From Durusdinium trenchii (taxonomy: Eukaryota; Sar; Dinophyceae; Suessiales; Symbiodiniaceae), in NCBI GenBank assembly GCA_963970005.1, contig CAXAMN010005413.1:257967-321966 (forward strand): a stretch of DNA of 64,000 bases, given 5' to 3'. Below, one piece after another: positions 12,549 to 26,043 of this stretch. Each line of letters opens with the position of its first letter. The first letter of the stretch is position 1. Under the pieces are notes generated by a model. It saw only the letters and a list, made by a program, of their open reading frames with translations. It was not told the origin of the DNA and made no database searches. A program made the position numbers and the translations under genes.

Positions 12549-13130
12549 GTCAGTTTTCGTGGCAGGCGCAAGGGAAACCTCGTGTTTTGGTGCAAGGGAT
12601 CGGAGGTGTTTTACTTCGAAATGCAGTTTTCGTGGCAGGTACAGCACTTTGGACATGGTGGTGATCGTCGAGGAGCTCAGATTTCGTGACAGGTGCAGTG
12701 AATCGTGACTTTTGGACATGTGGCTCGTTTGTAGATTTCGTGGCAGGCACAGCATTCTGTGACCCTCGATGTGCAGATTTCGTGGCAGGCGCGGTACTTT
12801 GTGCACCTCAAGTGCAGATTTCGTGGCAGGCACAGCAGTTGGTGAACCTCGAAGTGCAGATTTCGTGGCAGGCGCAGCGCTTAGTGAACCTCAAAGTACA
12901 GATTTCGTGGCAGGCACAGCAGTTGGTGAACCTCGAGGTGCAGATTTCGTGGCAGGCACAGCACTTGGTGAACCTCAAAGTGCAGATTTCGTGGCAGGTG
13001 CAGCACTTGGTAAACCTCAAAGTGCAGATTTCGTGACAGGTGCAGCACTTGGTGAGCCTCGAAGTGCAGATTTCGTGACAGGCACAGCACTTGGTGAACC
13101 TCGATCGAGGTGTAGATTTACTTGCAGGTG
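12549..13130. repeat. 42-bp tandem array (14-codon period)
   Basis: About ten good copies of a 42-bp unit start near 12,731; each contains GTGCAGATTTCGTGGCAGG and TTGGTGAACCTC. CAGATTT occurs at 12,815, 12,857, 12,899, 12,941, 12,983, 13,025 and 13,067, exactly 42 bp apart. Diverged copies extend upstream to about 12,549. Since 42 is a multiple of three, stop-free frames run through on both strands, giving 14-residue repeats such as VQISWQAQHLVNLK. I regard these as non-coding unless transcripts prove otherwise. Confidence 0.85.
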
Positions 13131-13145
13131 CAGTACTTTGTGCTC

Positions 13146-13625
13146 CCAGATGCCACTCACACTCTCACTCACACTCGCACTCACACTCACTCACTCCCAC
13201 TCTCACTTGCACTCGCACTCACACTCACTCACTCCCACTCACACTCATCCTCACTTGCACTCACACTCACGCACACTGACTCAACCACTCTCTCCCACAC
13301 TCGCTCGCACCCACCTTCAGTCTCACTCTCACGCTCACACTCACTCACTCACTCACTCTCACTCTCACTCTCACTCTCACACTCACACTCACACTTACAC
13401 TCACACTTACTCACTCTCCCACTCTCACTCTCACTCACTCTCCCACTCTCACTCACACTCACTCTCACTCACTCTCCCACTCACCCACCTTCAGTCTCAC
13501 TCACGCTCACTCTCACTCTCACCCACACTCACTCTCACTCACACTCGCACTCACACTCACTCTCCCACTCTCACTCACACTCATGCTCCCTCTCACCCAC
13601 ACTCACTCACACCCACCTTCACTTC
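13146..13625. repeat. CACTCN/CACACT microsatellite tract
   Basis: Nearly 480 bp of interrupted CACTCACACTCTCACT-type hexamer and dinucleotide repeats. It directly follows the 42-bp array, so open frames read out of that array into His/Ser/Thr/Leu-rich text. Confidence 0.95.
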
Positions 13626-15640
13626 ATCACCACCATCACCTCTCTGGACCCCAGTGCGTCTAGATCTCTAGACTTCCTGCTTACAGACCTCACACACACT
13701 GTTTGGGGTCTCTTGCCGGGATAATTGTGATTAGGAATTCTAAGTGGAATGTTGGGATGCCCCGAGCCTGGGCTTTGCAAATGAGTTTTGCTCAAGTGGT
13801 GCCAACAGAACCATGGTAAGCACTTGACCGGCGCTTGCCTAGAATCGAGTGGCTGTGAATGGCTGAGCACAAGCTTTGCAGTCTCTTCCGTACCAGTGGA
13901 ATCAACAAACTAATGGCATGGTAACTAATGAAGCACCCTACACTGTTCTGGGATGTTCTGAGCCAACCCAGTCGACTGTCATGTGATCAATTCGGACATG
14001 AGAATTGTGACCATTTACTGTGTAGGGCCACAACTCCTCGCGCAACCCCAACTCAGTGGCAATGGATCACAACCCTGGGACTGTGTTTGACAAAGAAGAC
14101 ATTTCACCACCAGGATGTCAACCGTTTGCATCGCTTGGCGGTGCTGGTTTTGACTGTTCCTCACTCACGCACATGCCTCCGCTGAAGCTGGCTGGACAGT
14201 CTTTGCGGCAGAACCCAAGCTATGGGCTGCGGCCTGTGTAGAGTAGCAGCTATATCCTCTATATCCTCTGGAGCACCCTGACCTGCCACTCAACCAAGAA
14301 TGCAGGGTTTGCGGTGCGCTGCAAAAATGTCCAAAACTGGGCTTCATGAATCATGAATTTTGCGTGTGGGTTTTATGGTGACACCCATTGATGTATCTCT
14401 CTCGCTGTCACTCTCTCCCCATCGCTGTCAGATCAAAACCTGCCCCATCCAGGTTGGGGGACGAGACAATCTTTCTATATTCTACACTATAGTCTACGTA
14501 AATCCAAGAGGAGACACCCGTTCCGACGCGCTTTCCAGCCACTTGCTTCTGGATGCTGATGATTCAAGGTTACCCAATACCCTTCCCAGAAATTGCCTTA
14601 CAACCGGTAGGACAAATATTATACTTCCTTGACGAGTATGGCTCACACGGGTGTCCATATGGGCGTCTCAAAAAACCTTTGATGTGGCCATGTTCACTTG
14701 AATGTCTTGAACATTTCCTTGATAAGAATGACATTAATTAACCAATTAACCACCTTCAATCTGTGTCGTTCAGCTTTAACCACGGACTCTGACATATCCC
14801 TTGCGCACCCAGCGGCTAATTGACCATAGCCCACCCAAGCATCCACAGGTGTGAAAGGTTGCATGTTGATTTCAGCTTCCCGAGTTAAAAGCACAAATAA
14901 AACAAATCACATCAAATCACCTTCCTCTTGCAGCTTCTTCCACAGCATCAAGGCTTCTTTGAGACACTGCACTGCCTTGGAGACGGTTGGGAGTTGGCCA
15001 GCCAAAACGTCTCACCTCACACGTTTGGAAACCAGGTGACTTTGACGTTTGTCAAATAAAGCTCCCGGTGATTCCACTACTGAGCTGGTGGTTCCTGCAC
15101 ATGTTCAGGACCAGCTCAAAAAGGCATCTCTGACAGAACGTCCGAGTTGGCCTACGGAAGACTAGAGCCAGGAAAACTGGTGTCAAGTGATTCAAGTGTC
15201 AACTGTCATAAACCATCGCGAGCCCTCTCACCAATGGGCAAGGACAAAGGAACACCCGTGGAGAGCAAACAATTAAGCAAACTAGCAAGGGTCTGGAAAA
15301 CTCACTGGCAGGGACAAGAGCTCCATCCACCAAGTCCCTGTCAGAGCCGCGCTCGCACGCTTTTCTTCCGGCAAACATCAGGGCAGATTCGTGCCGTTGG
15401 CAATTTGTAGCGAAAGAATGCTGTGCCTACCAACGCCTCATATGACTCATATATAGATACTGTGTATATATATATAAATTACTTTACTTCGAAATTCCCC
15501 ACCCTCAAAGAATTGGTCTTCACAAGAGAAAAGCGGTTCGGCGCGAAAAGGATTCTTTATTGAAAACAAAACCACACATCGAATACTTACTTGTGAGGTT
15601 TCTGAACTTCGATTTTTTAATGCCTGGCAGCCCCACATCC
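13626..15640. other. No gene recognised
   Basis: Only short open frames without recognisable domains. A small TA tract lies near 15,462-15,477. Nothing else is seen. Confidence 0.45.
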
Positions 15641-18300
15641 CTGCCAAGTCAACTTGTGGTGGATATGCTGTGGAACTGGTACTTGGGAGCACTCTGGTGA
15701 ATGTGCTGGCGTAAAGGCTACGCGGGCTACTCGGGGCCACTCTGGTGGATGTGCTGTGTAAGGGCTACTCTGGGCCACTGTGGGCCACTCTGGTGGATGT
15801 GCTGTGTTCTTTGGGTTGCTCTGAGCTACGCTGGGACCACTCTGGTGGATGTGCAGAAGTAGCGAGTCTACTGAAGTTCAAAGTTCTTAAAATCTAACAG
15901 CCCCACAGTCCTACGGGTGAGAAAAAACTGCGTACAATACAAGTCTACAACTATCCTGCGATCTCTTTGGTAAATGTGCTGTGGAGAAGCTAGGTTGCGC
16001 TACTAAAAACTGTGGTTGCTGTGGACCAGCTAAGTTGAACTACTTAGAAATCAGTTTGTGAATGTGCTGTGGAAGAGCTAGGCAGCTAGGTTTAGCTACT
16101 CAGGGATCAGTTTGGTGAATGTGGTGTGAATACTCAGAGGTCATTTTGGTGAATGTGCTGTGGAAGTGCTACGTTGAATTACTCAGGGATTACTTTGGTG
16201 AACAGGGATCAGTTTGGCGAGCGTGCTGTGAAAGAGCCACTTTGGGCTACTCAGAGATCACCTTGGTGAACGTGCTGTGGAAAAGCTAGCTTGAATACTC
16301 AGGGATCACTCTGGGGAACGTGCTGTGGAAGAGCTACTTTGGGCTACTCCGGGATCTCTTTGGTGAACATGCTGTGGAAGTGCTGCGTTGAACTACTCAG
16401 GGATCACTTTGGTGAGTGTGCTATGGAAGAACTGCTTTGGGCTACTCAGGGATTACTTTGGCGAGTGTGGTGTGGAAGGGCTAAGTTGGGCTAGTCAGGG
16501 ATTCCTTTGGTGAACGTGCTGTGAAAAAGCTACTTTGGGCTTCTCAAGGATTACTTTGGTCAACGTGCTGTGGAAGATCTAAGTTGGGCTACTCAGGGAT
16601 TACTTTGGCGAGCGTGGTGTGGAAGAGCTAAGTTGGGCTAGTCAGGGATTCCTTTGGTGAACGTGCTGTGGAAAAGCTACTTTTGGCTTCTCAAGGATTA
16701 CTTTGGTCAACGTGGAAGATCTAAGTTGGGCTACTCGCGGACTACTTTGGTGAGTGTGCTGTGGAAGGGCTAAGCTACTCAGGGACCACTTTGGTGAGTG
16801 TGCTGTGGAAAAGCTAAGTTGGGCTACTCAGAGACCACTTCGTGAGTGTGCTATAGAAGAGCTAAGTTGGGCGACCGGGCGTACTGAAGTCCGAAGTTCT
16901 AAAAACCTAACAACCGACAGGCCTACGGGTGAGAAAAACGCAGCTTTTGTTGGCTTGATAAGTACATTGCAACTCTACAACCACCTTGGAATCACTTTGG
17001 TAAATGTGCTGTGGAGAAGCTAAGTTGCGCTACTAAGAACTGTGGTTGCTGTGGAAGAGCTAAGATGAGCTACTTAGAAATCAGTTTGTGAATTTGCTGT
17101 GGAAAAGCTAGGTTTAGCTACTCAGCGATCAGATTGGTGAATGTGGCGTCAATACTTAGAGGTCATTTTGGTGAATGTGCTGTGGAAGTGCTACGTTGAA
17201 CTACTCAGGGATTACTTTGGTGAACAAGGATCACTTTGGCGAGCGTGCTGTGGAAGAGTTAAGTTGAACTAGTCAGAGATTACTTTTGTGAGTGTGCTGT
17301 CAAAGAGCTACGTTGAACTACTCAGGGATTACTTTGGTGAACAGGGACCACTTTGGTGAGTGCGCTGTGGAAGAGCTAAGTTGCGCTACTCAGGGATCAC
17401 TTTGGCCAGTGTGCTGTGGAAGAGCTAAGTTGCGCTACTCAGGGGCCACTTTGGCCAGTGTGCTGTGGAAGAGCTAAGTTGCGCTACTCAGGGACCACTT
17501 TGGCCAGTATGCTGTGGAAGAGCTAAGTTGCGCTACTCAGGGACCACTTTGGCCAGTGTGCTGTGGAAAAGCTAAGTTGCGCTAGTCAGGGACCTCTTTG
17601 GCCAGTGTGCTATGGAAGATCTAAGTTGGGCTACTTAGGGACCACTTTGGTCAGTGTGCTATGGAAGAGCTAAGTTGGGCTACTCAGGGACCACTTTGGC
17701 CAGTGTGCTGTGCAAGAGCTACTTTGGGCTACTCAGGGACCACTTTGGTGAGTGTGCTGTGCCACTTTGGCCCATGTGCTATGGAAGAGCTAAGTTGCGC
17801 TACTCAGGGACCACTTTGGCCAGTGTGTTGTGGAAGAGCTAAGTTGGGCTACCGGGCGTGCTGAAGTCCAAAGTTCTAAAAATCTAACAAACCCACAGTC
17901 CTACGGGTGGGGAAAAATCTGAGCATCCACACGCAAGTTGTGAAGTGCTCTGCCAGCAGCTTCGCCCGCGCCAACGGCAACAGCCGCCACCGAAAAAAAA
18001 AAATAAAACAAAAAACGGCTTGATAAGTACATTACAACTCTACAACTATCCTGGGATCACTTCGGTAAATGTGCTGTGGAAGAGCTACGTTGCGCTACTC
18101 AGGGATCACTTTGGCCAGTGTGCTGTGGAAGAGCTAAGTTGCGCTACTCAGGGATCACTTTGGCCAGTGTGCTGTGGAAGAGCTAAGTTGAGCTACTCAG
18201 GGGTCACTTTGGCCAGTGTGCTGTGGAAGAGCTAAGTTGGGCTACCGGGCGTACTGAAGTCCAAAGTTCTAAAAATCTAACAACCCCACAGTCCTACGGG
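15641..18300. repeat. 49-bp tandem array with about 1-kb higher-order units
   Basis: More than 40 copies of a 49-bp unit (CTACTCAGGGATCACTTTGG followed by GTGCTGTGGAAGAGCTAAGT). TACTCAGG starts at 17,387, 17,436 and 17,485, showing the period. The array is punctuated by a distinct segment (CTGAAGTCCAAAGTTCTAAA, then ACAGTCCTACGGGTG) near 15,870, 16,876, 17,855 and 18,255, usually followed by a sentinel beginning AAGTACATTGCAACTCTACA. This divides it into higher-order units of roughly 1 kb. The 5' part (15,641-15,860) holds diverged units with CACTCTGGTGGATGTGCTGT. Confidence 0.9.
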
Positions 18301-21300
18301 TGGGGAATAACTATAAATATCTACTGTATATATATATATGTGCAAATGCTTACCAATGCAAACAAAGGCAAAAACTAGCAGCACCAGCTGCTTCCCACAA
18401 ATTGCCAACACATTCTCCTGATCCATTTCGAGCTGACTGCGCCTTTTTTCAAGTTCCCTCCAACCTCCCTATCCGTCCATTCCCTAGTCAATCCTTTTCA
18501 GACGTCTGGCCAACAAAAGAAACGTCTCCTGTCGGATATTGGCTATTCATGACAAGTTTGATACAATGACATGGGAATGGCACCTCAATATGAGTTTTAC
18601 TAATATAACTTTACTATAATATATATTGTCCGACGTTTATACATAGCCACTCTTGCACAAACGAGAAATTGATATATAATTTAAAACGGGTTGGATTGGA
18701 CTGATTTGTGTTGAAGTCCTATTGAATTGAAATTAGATGAAATTAGCCTTTTTGATTTCTTGTAGCACCCGTTCTTCTTGGCCTTCGGCCTTCGGTGCAA
18801 AAACGTCAATCCGGAAGCACAAACAAATTCATCAGCAAGGACGCTACGTTCGGGGTTCCTGGCCTTACTACTAGGAGCAAGGACGCTACTAGGAACAAAG
18901 GGCATCGCTACAGTTACTAGTTCCAAAACCTCACCACTTGAACGTAGTCAGTCATCGCCCAGCCGAGCCAGGCCTCGCCCTTTGGCGTGGCCAGAGTGGA
19001 GCCAACGAGCTCACGTTCAACGCATATATGGTCGGGCCAACCAGTGATGGTAGGTCTAGTCTATATCGATGTCCTACAGGTTAAGCTGGCAAGTTGGGTA
19101 TGAAAAGGAGGCCGAGGCACACATTGGTTTGTCAACTCACGGGCAGAGAACCACCAACCTATCGCTTTCAACTCTATCATCTTGTAGTCTTGCAGTAGAA
19201 GCCCCGGAGAGTACAAGCACGTGTTCAAAAAACATCCATCTAAATCGATCTATCTATCTATCTATCTGCCGATCTAACTAAACAACTGCTCTATCTACCT
19301 ATCAAAAAAACATATAAAAATATGTGCTTTTATGTATATATGAATATATATGTAAATCAAAATGCAACACACTCCGACATTGGTTTTCAGTTAACTCAAT
19401 TCCCAAATGGAAAAAGGGCAAGAGAACGGCAAGGTGAAGGAGTCGGCGCAACTGTATTGTTTGAACAATCTGTTGACATGTCTGCGGTGGCGAACATCAG
19501 CGCGGCTCAGCTGCAAGAAACGCGGCAAAAGAGAGGTTTACGGGAGGTAGCATGTGAACAACCACGAATCAAACCGTGGAGAAGCAGGGTAACAGCTTGT
19601 GAAAACAGTTCAGCAGGTACACACCGAGACGTCTCTCAGTGCTTCCCGTGCGTCAGGTAGCTTCGTTGGACATGGTCCCTGAACGCACACATACGCACAC
19701 CATGTCCCCCTGCTGACAGTAAGCATCAAAAGACATTGAGGTGGGACCCTTAGGGACAGGGGTTGACACACACACACACACTCTATCTACCTATCAAAAA
19801 AGCATATGAAATATGTGCATTTGTGTATATATGAATATATATATATATATGTAAATAAAAATACAACACACACAGAGATATATATATATATACATACACA
19901 TACACATACACACGTCACACGTGTATATCTCCCTGACTGTCACAGTGAGACATCCGCTGGCTCCCAGTTCAATCGGCAACATGCGTGAAACGTTTGTCGG
20001 CAAGGACTGTGGGATCGGCCGCATATTGGTGGGGTACACATGGCTGTCAAAGTGGCTGTCAACACGTGGCAAGGGCCAAGGGGCCTGCCCAGCCGTTGGG
20101 ATATTAACAGGACATTCATCACTTCAACACACCAACGATTTCTTCATTTCCGTGATTCTATGGGACCATCCAAAGAACTTCGCCCACATCGAACGACGCC
20201 CAAGTCCTGGACACCAATGACAGAATTAACCTACTAGCAATGGCCTCCACAATTCTTTGTGCCCGCAGTCCCTGCTTTCTTGGTGCAATGAGACATAGGC
20301 ATGAGTCGACATGGCGCGGTCTGAACCCAACTTTTGCTGAGCGGCTCCCTGGACACAAGGGACGGCTCTAGCTGGATGCCGTAGGCAACACCAGCCAGCA
20401 CTGCTTTCCGATGTCCTACAGGAAATCCCCCCCAAAGGTTGTTCATGACTATCATGACGTTTCTTTGCCATGCCCAAACTCCCAAACGGACTCAATTGGT
20501 TCAGTCACCATAAGATGAAAAGGCACTCTACATTCACTACACCGCCCGTCCATGCCTCCCATCAGGCCAGAATGGGGGATGAAGGAGAAGTGGCAGCACG
20601 GATCAACCGTCATTCATTCCCTAAAGGCCTTAAAGTTCTGAAGTTCAAAAAGCACAACATTCTGGCAGTGTGCAGGACCAAGTCGGTGAAACGATCTGTG
20701 CATCATGATCTGTGCTGTCAAACATGCGGAAAGAACTGGCGCGCGATGGCGACTCGTCTACGCGTCGTTTTCGCTAGGCAGCTCAGTCGAAATGAACGAA
20801 CCTTGCGGTCTGAGAAGGCCATCGGAACAGGCGCGGTCCCCAAAGCAAAACAAAACAAGGAGCTAACGAGGTGAGAAAAGCACTTTGCCTCTATCTGAAC
20901 ACAATCCGGATCGAATATATATATATATTTATATATGTCTGCTGGTGCACTTTATGGGGCAAGCGCAGTAGGAGGAAGAACATTGGTGGATTGCGAGTGG
21001 AGGCCTAGGTGGGTCAAACCACATGCGATCTATTCTCAGCTTTCCGATGTCAAACCATCTTGGGCATTCAGCACTTCGAGGGTCTAATATTAATACAGTA
21101 TAATATAGTCATAGATGTCAAATACTGTCAATCATGTCAATAGATGTCAATAGCAAATTGTTGATATTGACGTCGTGTGTGAGAGTAATCCTCGAGTAGG
21201 ACCACATTTGCTAGTGCTCATTGTAGCTCATTTCAGTGATGTCTGCAAAAACCCGTATTTACCAGTGAATTCAATACTGGATTCAGATGGTTGACGCTGC

Positions 21301-22574
21301 TTAGCACTCAGGACACTCCCTCTAGAGCAAAAACATGCGTCGAGCACTTTTGGATACTTTTGGTATGTTTTCCGTAGTGCTATTGGCGCATGCTGGTTGC
21401 CATATCTGCACATGGTGGGTAGGTGAGGATGCATGCAAACAAGAGAACAACAACAAAGGGTGCACAGTCACCTCATTTTTTGGTACTGTTTGCATCATCT
21501 TTGTTTCTCGTCCCAAGTGCTGGCAGAGTCACTTAATGGTCAACGTTCCAGTGGCTGTCCGCAAGGTTTCCACTGTATCCACTGCCGAGAGGGCCCTAGG
21601 CGAAACGACAACATCGGCAAGTCGTGAGTGTCCACCGAAGTATGTTCGGTCTGTCTGATTTGAAGGACATCTTCAAGGCCTGTCCTCAAATGTATCCCAA
21701 GCTAAATGGCCCAGTCTATGAGAAGCTGTGGTGATAACCAGAGTGCCACTTCCTTCGCTAAACCTTAGAGGTGCATTCCCAGCATCGGCTCCCAAAGCTC
21801 CGCAAAAGAAGAAAATAGGCGGAATATGGCGGAATAGGAAACCACTTCACTCAACGGTGCAAAACATGGACACAACAAATATAGTCTCTACCATGCAAGT
21901 TTCTCCCTTGTCCCTCTCTCGGAGTGGAAAATCTTTGATTAGAACTGAGTTGCTACTGTCTTGAAATCTTGCCGAGAATCACAAACCTAAACAACCAAGT
22001 AGTTGTTGCAACTCTCTTCTTACCCCTGATTGCCACAGGCCAGTGAGGTGATGTTCCACATATCCACCGAGCAATGAGCAATGCATAAAACGCCATGTGC
22101 CAAGTGACGATCCGTTCACGGAGATGACCCGGTCGTTGACTGCCACCGAGTGGGTCGGATGAGTCTGCGCGGATCAAGGGTTTTGGCGAAGGGCTGTAGA
22201 ATGCATTTAAAGGCCAAAGGGTTCTATAAGTGACCTCTTTTAAGGCTCCCAGGCTGTTCAAGGGACCCTGAATGTCCATAATTTTGGCTCTCGCGAATCG
22301 GCCTAAGGCTGAGTGGGCTAGCTAGGGAGCATGGTGCGCCTCGAGCCATATTGCTGTCTTTGGCTTTGGCGGCAGCTACTGTGAGGCACAGTATAAATTT
22401 TGCTGATCAGCTTCGCCGTTGCACCATGGCGAATCAGTTGGATGAACTAACCGAATATGTCCTGCCCCCAAAACCACCTCGGTTTCAGTGTTGTACGCAG
22501 ATGTCTCCACCCATCGGCCGACCACATCAGAGAACGAATGAAATTGCCTTACCTTCCTTTTTTCAAACTTGTTT
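18301..22574. other. No gene recognised; microsatellites and one CTAGTAG cluster
   Basis: Contains TA tracts (18,327-18,341 and 20,911-20,935), a CTAT tract (19,237-19,270), CA and TA tracts (19,756-19,920) and a CTAGTAG-family cluster at about 18,845-18,915. An open frame at 20,470-20,874 (plus, 134 codons) is basic and lacks a domain. I cannot support a gene. Confidence 0.45.
19833..19920. repeat. TA and CA microsatellites
   Basis: TA repeats (19,833-19,850 and 19,877-19,892) grade into ACACAT/CACACA repeats up to about 19,915. Confidence 0.85.
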
Positions 22575-22710
22575 CTAATGGCTTCTTGTTACTACTAGTA
22601 AGGCACTTGTTACTACTAGCGTGGCACTTGTTTCTAACAGCTTCTTGTTACTACTAGTAAGGCACTTGTTACTAGTAGCGAGGCACTTGTTCCTAGTAGC
22701 TTCTTAACTC
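22575..22710. repeat. CTAGTAG-family cluster (TAACAAG subfamily)
   Basis: Six copies of a 21-23 bp unit (CTTGTTACTACTAGTAAGGCA) occur in tandem, with variants GTGGCACTTGTTTCTAACAG and AGCGAGGCACTTGTTCCTAG. Confidence 0.85.
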
Positions 22711-22984
22711 TTTTTCATCCCAGCGACAGTCCAAAAAGACACAACGACCATCGGGCCAAGGAAGCAAAAACTCCGACCTCCGCCGAGGTCATAGAACAAT
22801 GGGAGACACTCTGCCAATTTGATCATGGGCTCTGGCCAAAGAGTGCCCGTGCACTCTGGCCTTTTTGGGGCATTTATCAGCTTCAACATGTGTCAAACTT
22901 GGATAAGCCACTGGCAGCCAAACAAGTTGTCAAATGTGAACACCGACAAGGATGGAAGGATCACCATCCTGTTGACCCACCGAG

Positions 22985-23072
22985 TGGCGTCCTTGCTCCT
23001 AGTAGTACGGCGAGCCCCTAGTAGCTTGTTGCTCCTAGTAGCGATGCCAGGAGCCCCTAGTAGCTTCTTGTT
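22985..23072. repeat. CTAGTAG-family cluster (AGGAGCCCC subfamily)
   Basis: Tandem units of 22-23 bp: CTTGCTCCTAGTAGTACGGC, GAGCCCCTAGTAGCTTGTTG, CTCCTAGTAGCGATGCCAGG and AGCCCCTAGTAGCTTCTTG. Confidence 0.85.
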
Positions 23073-23939
23073 TCGAGTTCATGGATTTGAGCCATCGCCA
23101 CCGAGTGAGGAATATCACGGTGCCGAGCCTTGTTCCACTGATCGATGAGGCAATTGCCGTCCTGCGAGGCCAACAGCAGTTGGATGGAAAAAAACATGAA
23201 ACAACGCGTGTCGTACAAATGCCGGCGCATCTGATTTTCAGGTGGTTTTGGATGATTTTTTCAGTCAACCTCTGTTGGGAGCATGCTCCAGCCAAAGCCA
23301 CAACAAGCACAGCCTGACCCAGCCGCACTGGACCTACTCACTGGAAATTCTTCAGTTCAGCACTCACTGGAAATTCTTCACCTCATATTGGCATCTTGTT
23401 CCCAGTCGACAGGGTAGTTCTAGCATGCTATGCATATTCAATGGGCATGTCTCTTGAGAGCATTGGGCTCAATGACGGCCTCTATACTGGAGATCCAGGG
23501 CTTAGCATGCGTGCCCTTCCGGTAGTTGAGGTTCATCCCGAGCCTCCTCAGCGGACGTGAAACGGGCCGGGAGCAACCCAAACTCGGGCGTCGTTGCGAG
23601 TCCTTCTCTCTGGTATATTGTATTGGTTCATGGGAGCTTATGGGCAAGGCAAACACATGTTCTTTGAGAGTCTTAGTTAGGGTTGGGAATCCAGTTAGTG
23701 AAGAGAAGGCTTCAACCAACAGCCTTGGGGGCAACCTGCTTCTGCAGAATAGCCGTGTGCGCATGAGGCACCAACATCGATATAAAGAACACATTTGTAG
23801 AGGAAAACAGGCCGTTTCCCAGATTCAGAGTGCAATAATACGCATAATTGAACCTGAACCCGAACCTGAAAGTTCAATGATATCTGCTTTCGAACAGTTC
23901 TTGACGCTAAATCAATACAACTTGCTGGCTGATGCTGGC

Positions 23940-24062
23940 TGGGCTGCACTTGCCAGACTTGCCCCACCGCTTCGTCCGCTTCTTTCATCCCAAGGAACGC
24001 CGTTCGTTCGACTGTTACCGTCCGCTCTTGCGGCCGCTGCATGGTGACCTGCACTCCATTGG
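23940..24062 (-). CDS. Candidate single exon, unknown protein (weak)
   Basis: On minus, a pyrimidine stretch ending CCCTTTTTCAG precedes an open segment reading VTNGVQVTMQRPQERTV, then FLGMKEADEAVGQVWQV. It ends near a GCAAGT that could be a GC-type donor, which dinoflagellates use. The codon choice looks coding, but there is no recognised domain and no neighbouring exon that I can link. It may be chance. Confidence 0.2.
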
Positions 24063-24504
24063 TCACCTGAAAAAGGGCGCTCAACAAGCGGATTCCAACG
24101 GCACTCCCAAGTCGAAGGAAGCTGAGTCATGGAGCGAACGGACTCCAGTTATGTCCAGTTCACGTGCACCCTCTTGGTTTGAGAACCGGTACATTGATCC
24201 CAACAAATGCAGCGTTCATCCACTTGCCTCTTCCCTGGTCTCCCTTGTCATCTTCGGGGTTGGCAGATTTGACAGGTCTCTTATTAACATAATTCTTTCT
24301 TCATGGAGGAACCCTGGACCAGGTCAAAAGCAAACGAAACCCGGAACCAAAACAAAGAAAGATCTGCAAGTCAATCCCAACACGGCTGGCGCTGAAAGAG
24401 ACCAGCATTCACATCGCATAAGGGCACATCTGAAAGCAGTAATCTGAAGGTCAACCCTGCATGGGACCTCATGTCCGGATCATCAATGACACAAAAATGG
24501 ACTA

Positions 24505-24580
24505 TGCAGTAGTAACAGGTGCCACGCTAGTAGTAACAAGTGCCTTACTAGTAGTAACAAGAAGCTATTAGAATTAAAAT
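24505..24580. repeat. CTAGTAG-family cluster
   Basis: Three tandem 21-bp units (AGTAACAAGTGCCTTACTAGT and variants) followed by AAGCTATTAGAATTAAAA. The same order is seen at 28.24-28.31 kb. Confidence 0.8.
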
Positions 24581-25993
24581 ATACTCAAAAAGGTCTTCTT
24601 GCCATGGTTGGCCAACTGCACCGTCTACAAGGTCACTAGAACAGGCGGCGACAATGGCCTTTGCAGCAATCTTTTTCATGATATCCTTTCCACCTGATCA
24701 GGGGCAAAGACTCTTCTGCGTGGGTTAACTTGATTTCAACCTGAGAGAGATAGGAACGAACTTGGAAGTTCAACACCCTCGACCTCTAGATGTAAATTCG
24801 TTCTCTCTCAGGGTGCAGGTTCGTTTTAGTGTTTTGGCAATGGGAAAAGTCACCATCTTCAGGAAGTCCTTGATCGGTGATGGAACAAACTTAGGCCATC
24901 TGAGGTCCATCAAACATGCTGTTTTCATCTTCGGTCCAAAGCATCTCACCAACGAAAAGTCGATGCCCTCTCAGCAGGTCTTTGAGAACACAGTGAACAC
25001 TGGTGAGTTGATGCGGGTATCCTTGCTAGACACATCTTTTCTCTTCTCCTTCACCCTTCACTGCACGGACGGTTTGGGAAGGTATTTTGGGTTTGGCCGA
25101 CCTGCTCCGTTGCACATTCAAACTTGCAAACCACCAATGCACTAAGATTGGGCAGTGTTCCGGCTTGACCTGTGGTTGGAGGGGCACGCGAGAGGATCTA
25201 ATTTCATACGTTTCAGTTTCCTTTCACACTTTCCTTCGGACCCCGTCTTGCACAGGCACTTCCACACAACAAATACTTATATATGAATGAATATGAATGA
25301 GTATAATCATGTCATATCATGTCTACGTCACGTCCATTCTACAATGCCAACTGGAAATGACAAGACCATGCGAGGCCCTAAAAATGTCAGTGACCAACAA
25401 CACAACGTTGAAGCCGATCTCCCCAGCACCTTTTGGCTCGGTCATGGTTTCGCTGGATCACACATTAATTCTCTCCGTCATCTCTTTTTACTACTTGTGG
25501 ATACCCGTCTGAATACCCCCAAGGTGTGCTTCTGGCCTTGACCAAGCTCTCCCTCGACTTTCACGATCCTGTCATACATCCTGAAGTGCACGGCAGGGTG
25601 TCAAGGTGTGGGTCAACAAAAACAGCACCTTCTTCACAAGCGCCCAGTTACTATTGCCAATCTGTATGCAGTATACAGCATATATATATAGAGTAATAGT
25701 TATATACTATGTGCACGTGGTCGGGCGCTGACTAAAGGGCACCATGGAACGATCTTGCAGCTACTGAATCGAACGTTTTTCAGTGCAAATCACCCTGCCC
25801 CAAACAAGAAAACTAGTGTTAATTTGTACATCATTGCGTCTCCGGCCCTTACTTTCACAAAGTTCTGGTCAAAATTCCTTTGGATTATTTTCATGCTATT
25901 GCTAGTGCTAGTGAAAGTGCCAATGCTAGAGCTACGGGTACGATGATGACGACTGACCAGACTGACCAGTTTTTGAAACTCCTATACGATAAC

Positions 25994-26043
25994 TACTCGA
26001 CGACGACGACGACGACGGCTACTACTACTACTACTACTACTAC
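25994..26043. repeat. (CGA)n(CTA)n trinucleotide repeat
   Basis: Six or so CGA units are followed by about eight CTA units. An open frame through it would read as poly-Thr, so it is not evidence for a gene. Confidence 0.9.

Noticed and set aside
12769-13671. 300-codon frame with SADFVAGTAL repeats and a His-Ser tail
   Set aside because: It is a read-through of the 42-bp array and the CACTCN microsatellite.
15641-18300. Possible CRISPR-like array
   Set aside because: The repeats are contiguous, without unique spacers, and the sequence is eukaryotic.
21335-21658. 107-codon frame with a hydrophobic Cys-containing start
   Set aside because: No supporting context, domain or splice signals, and overlapping frames look similar.
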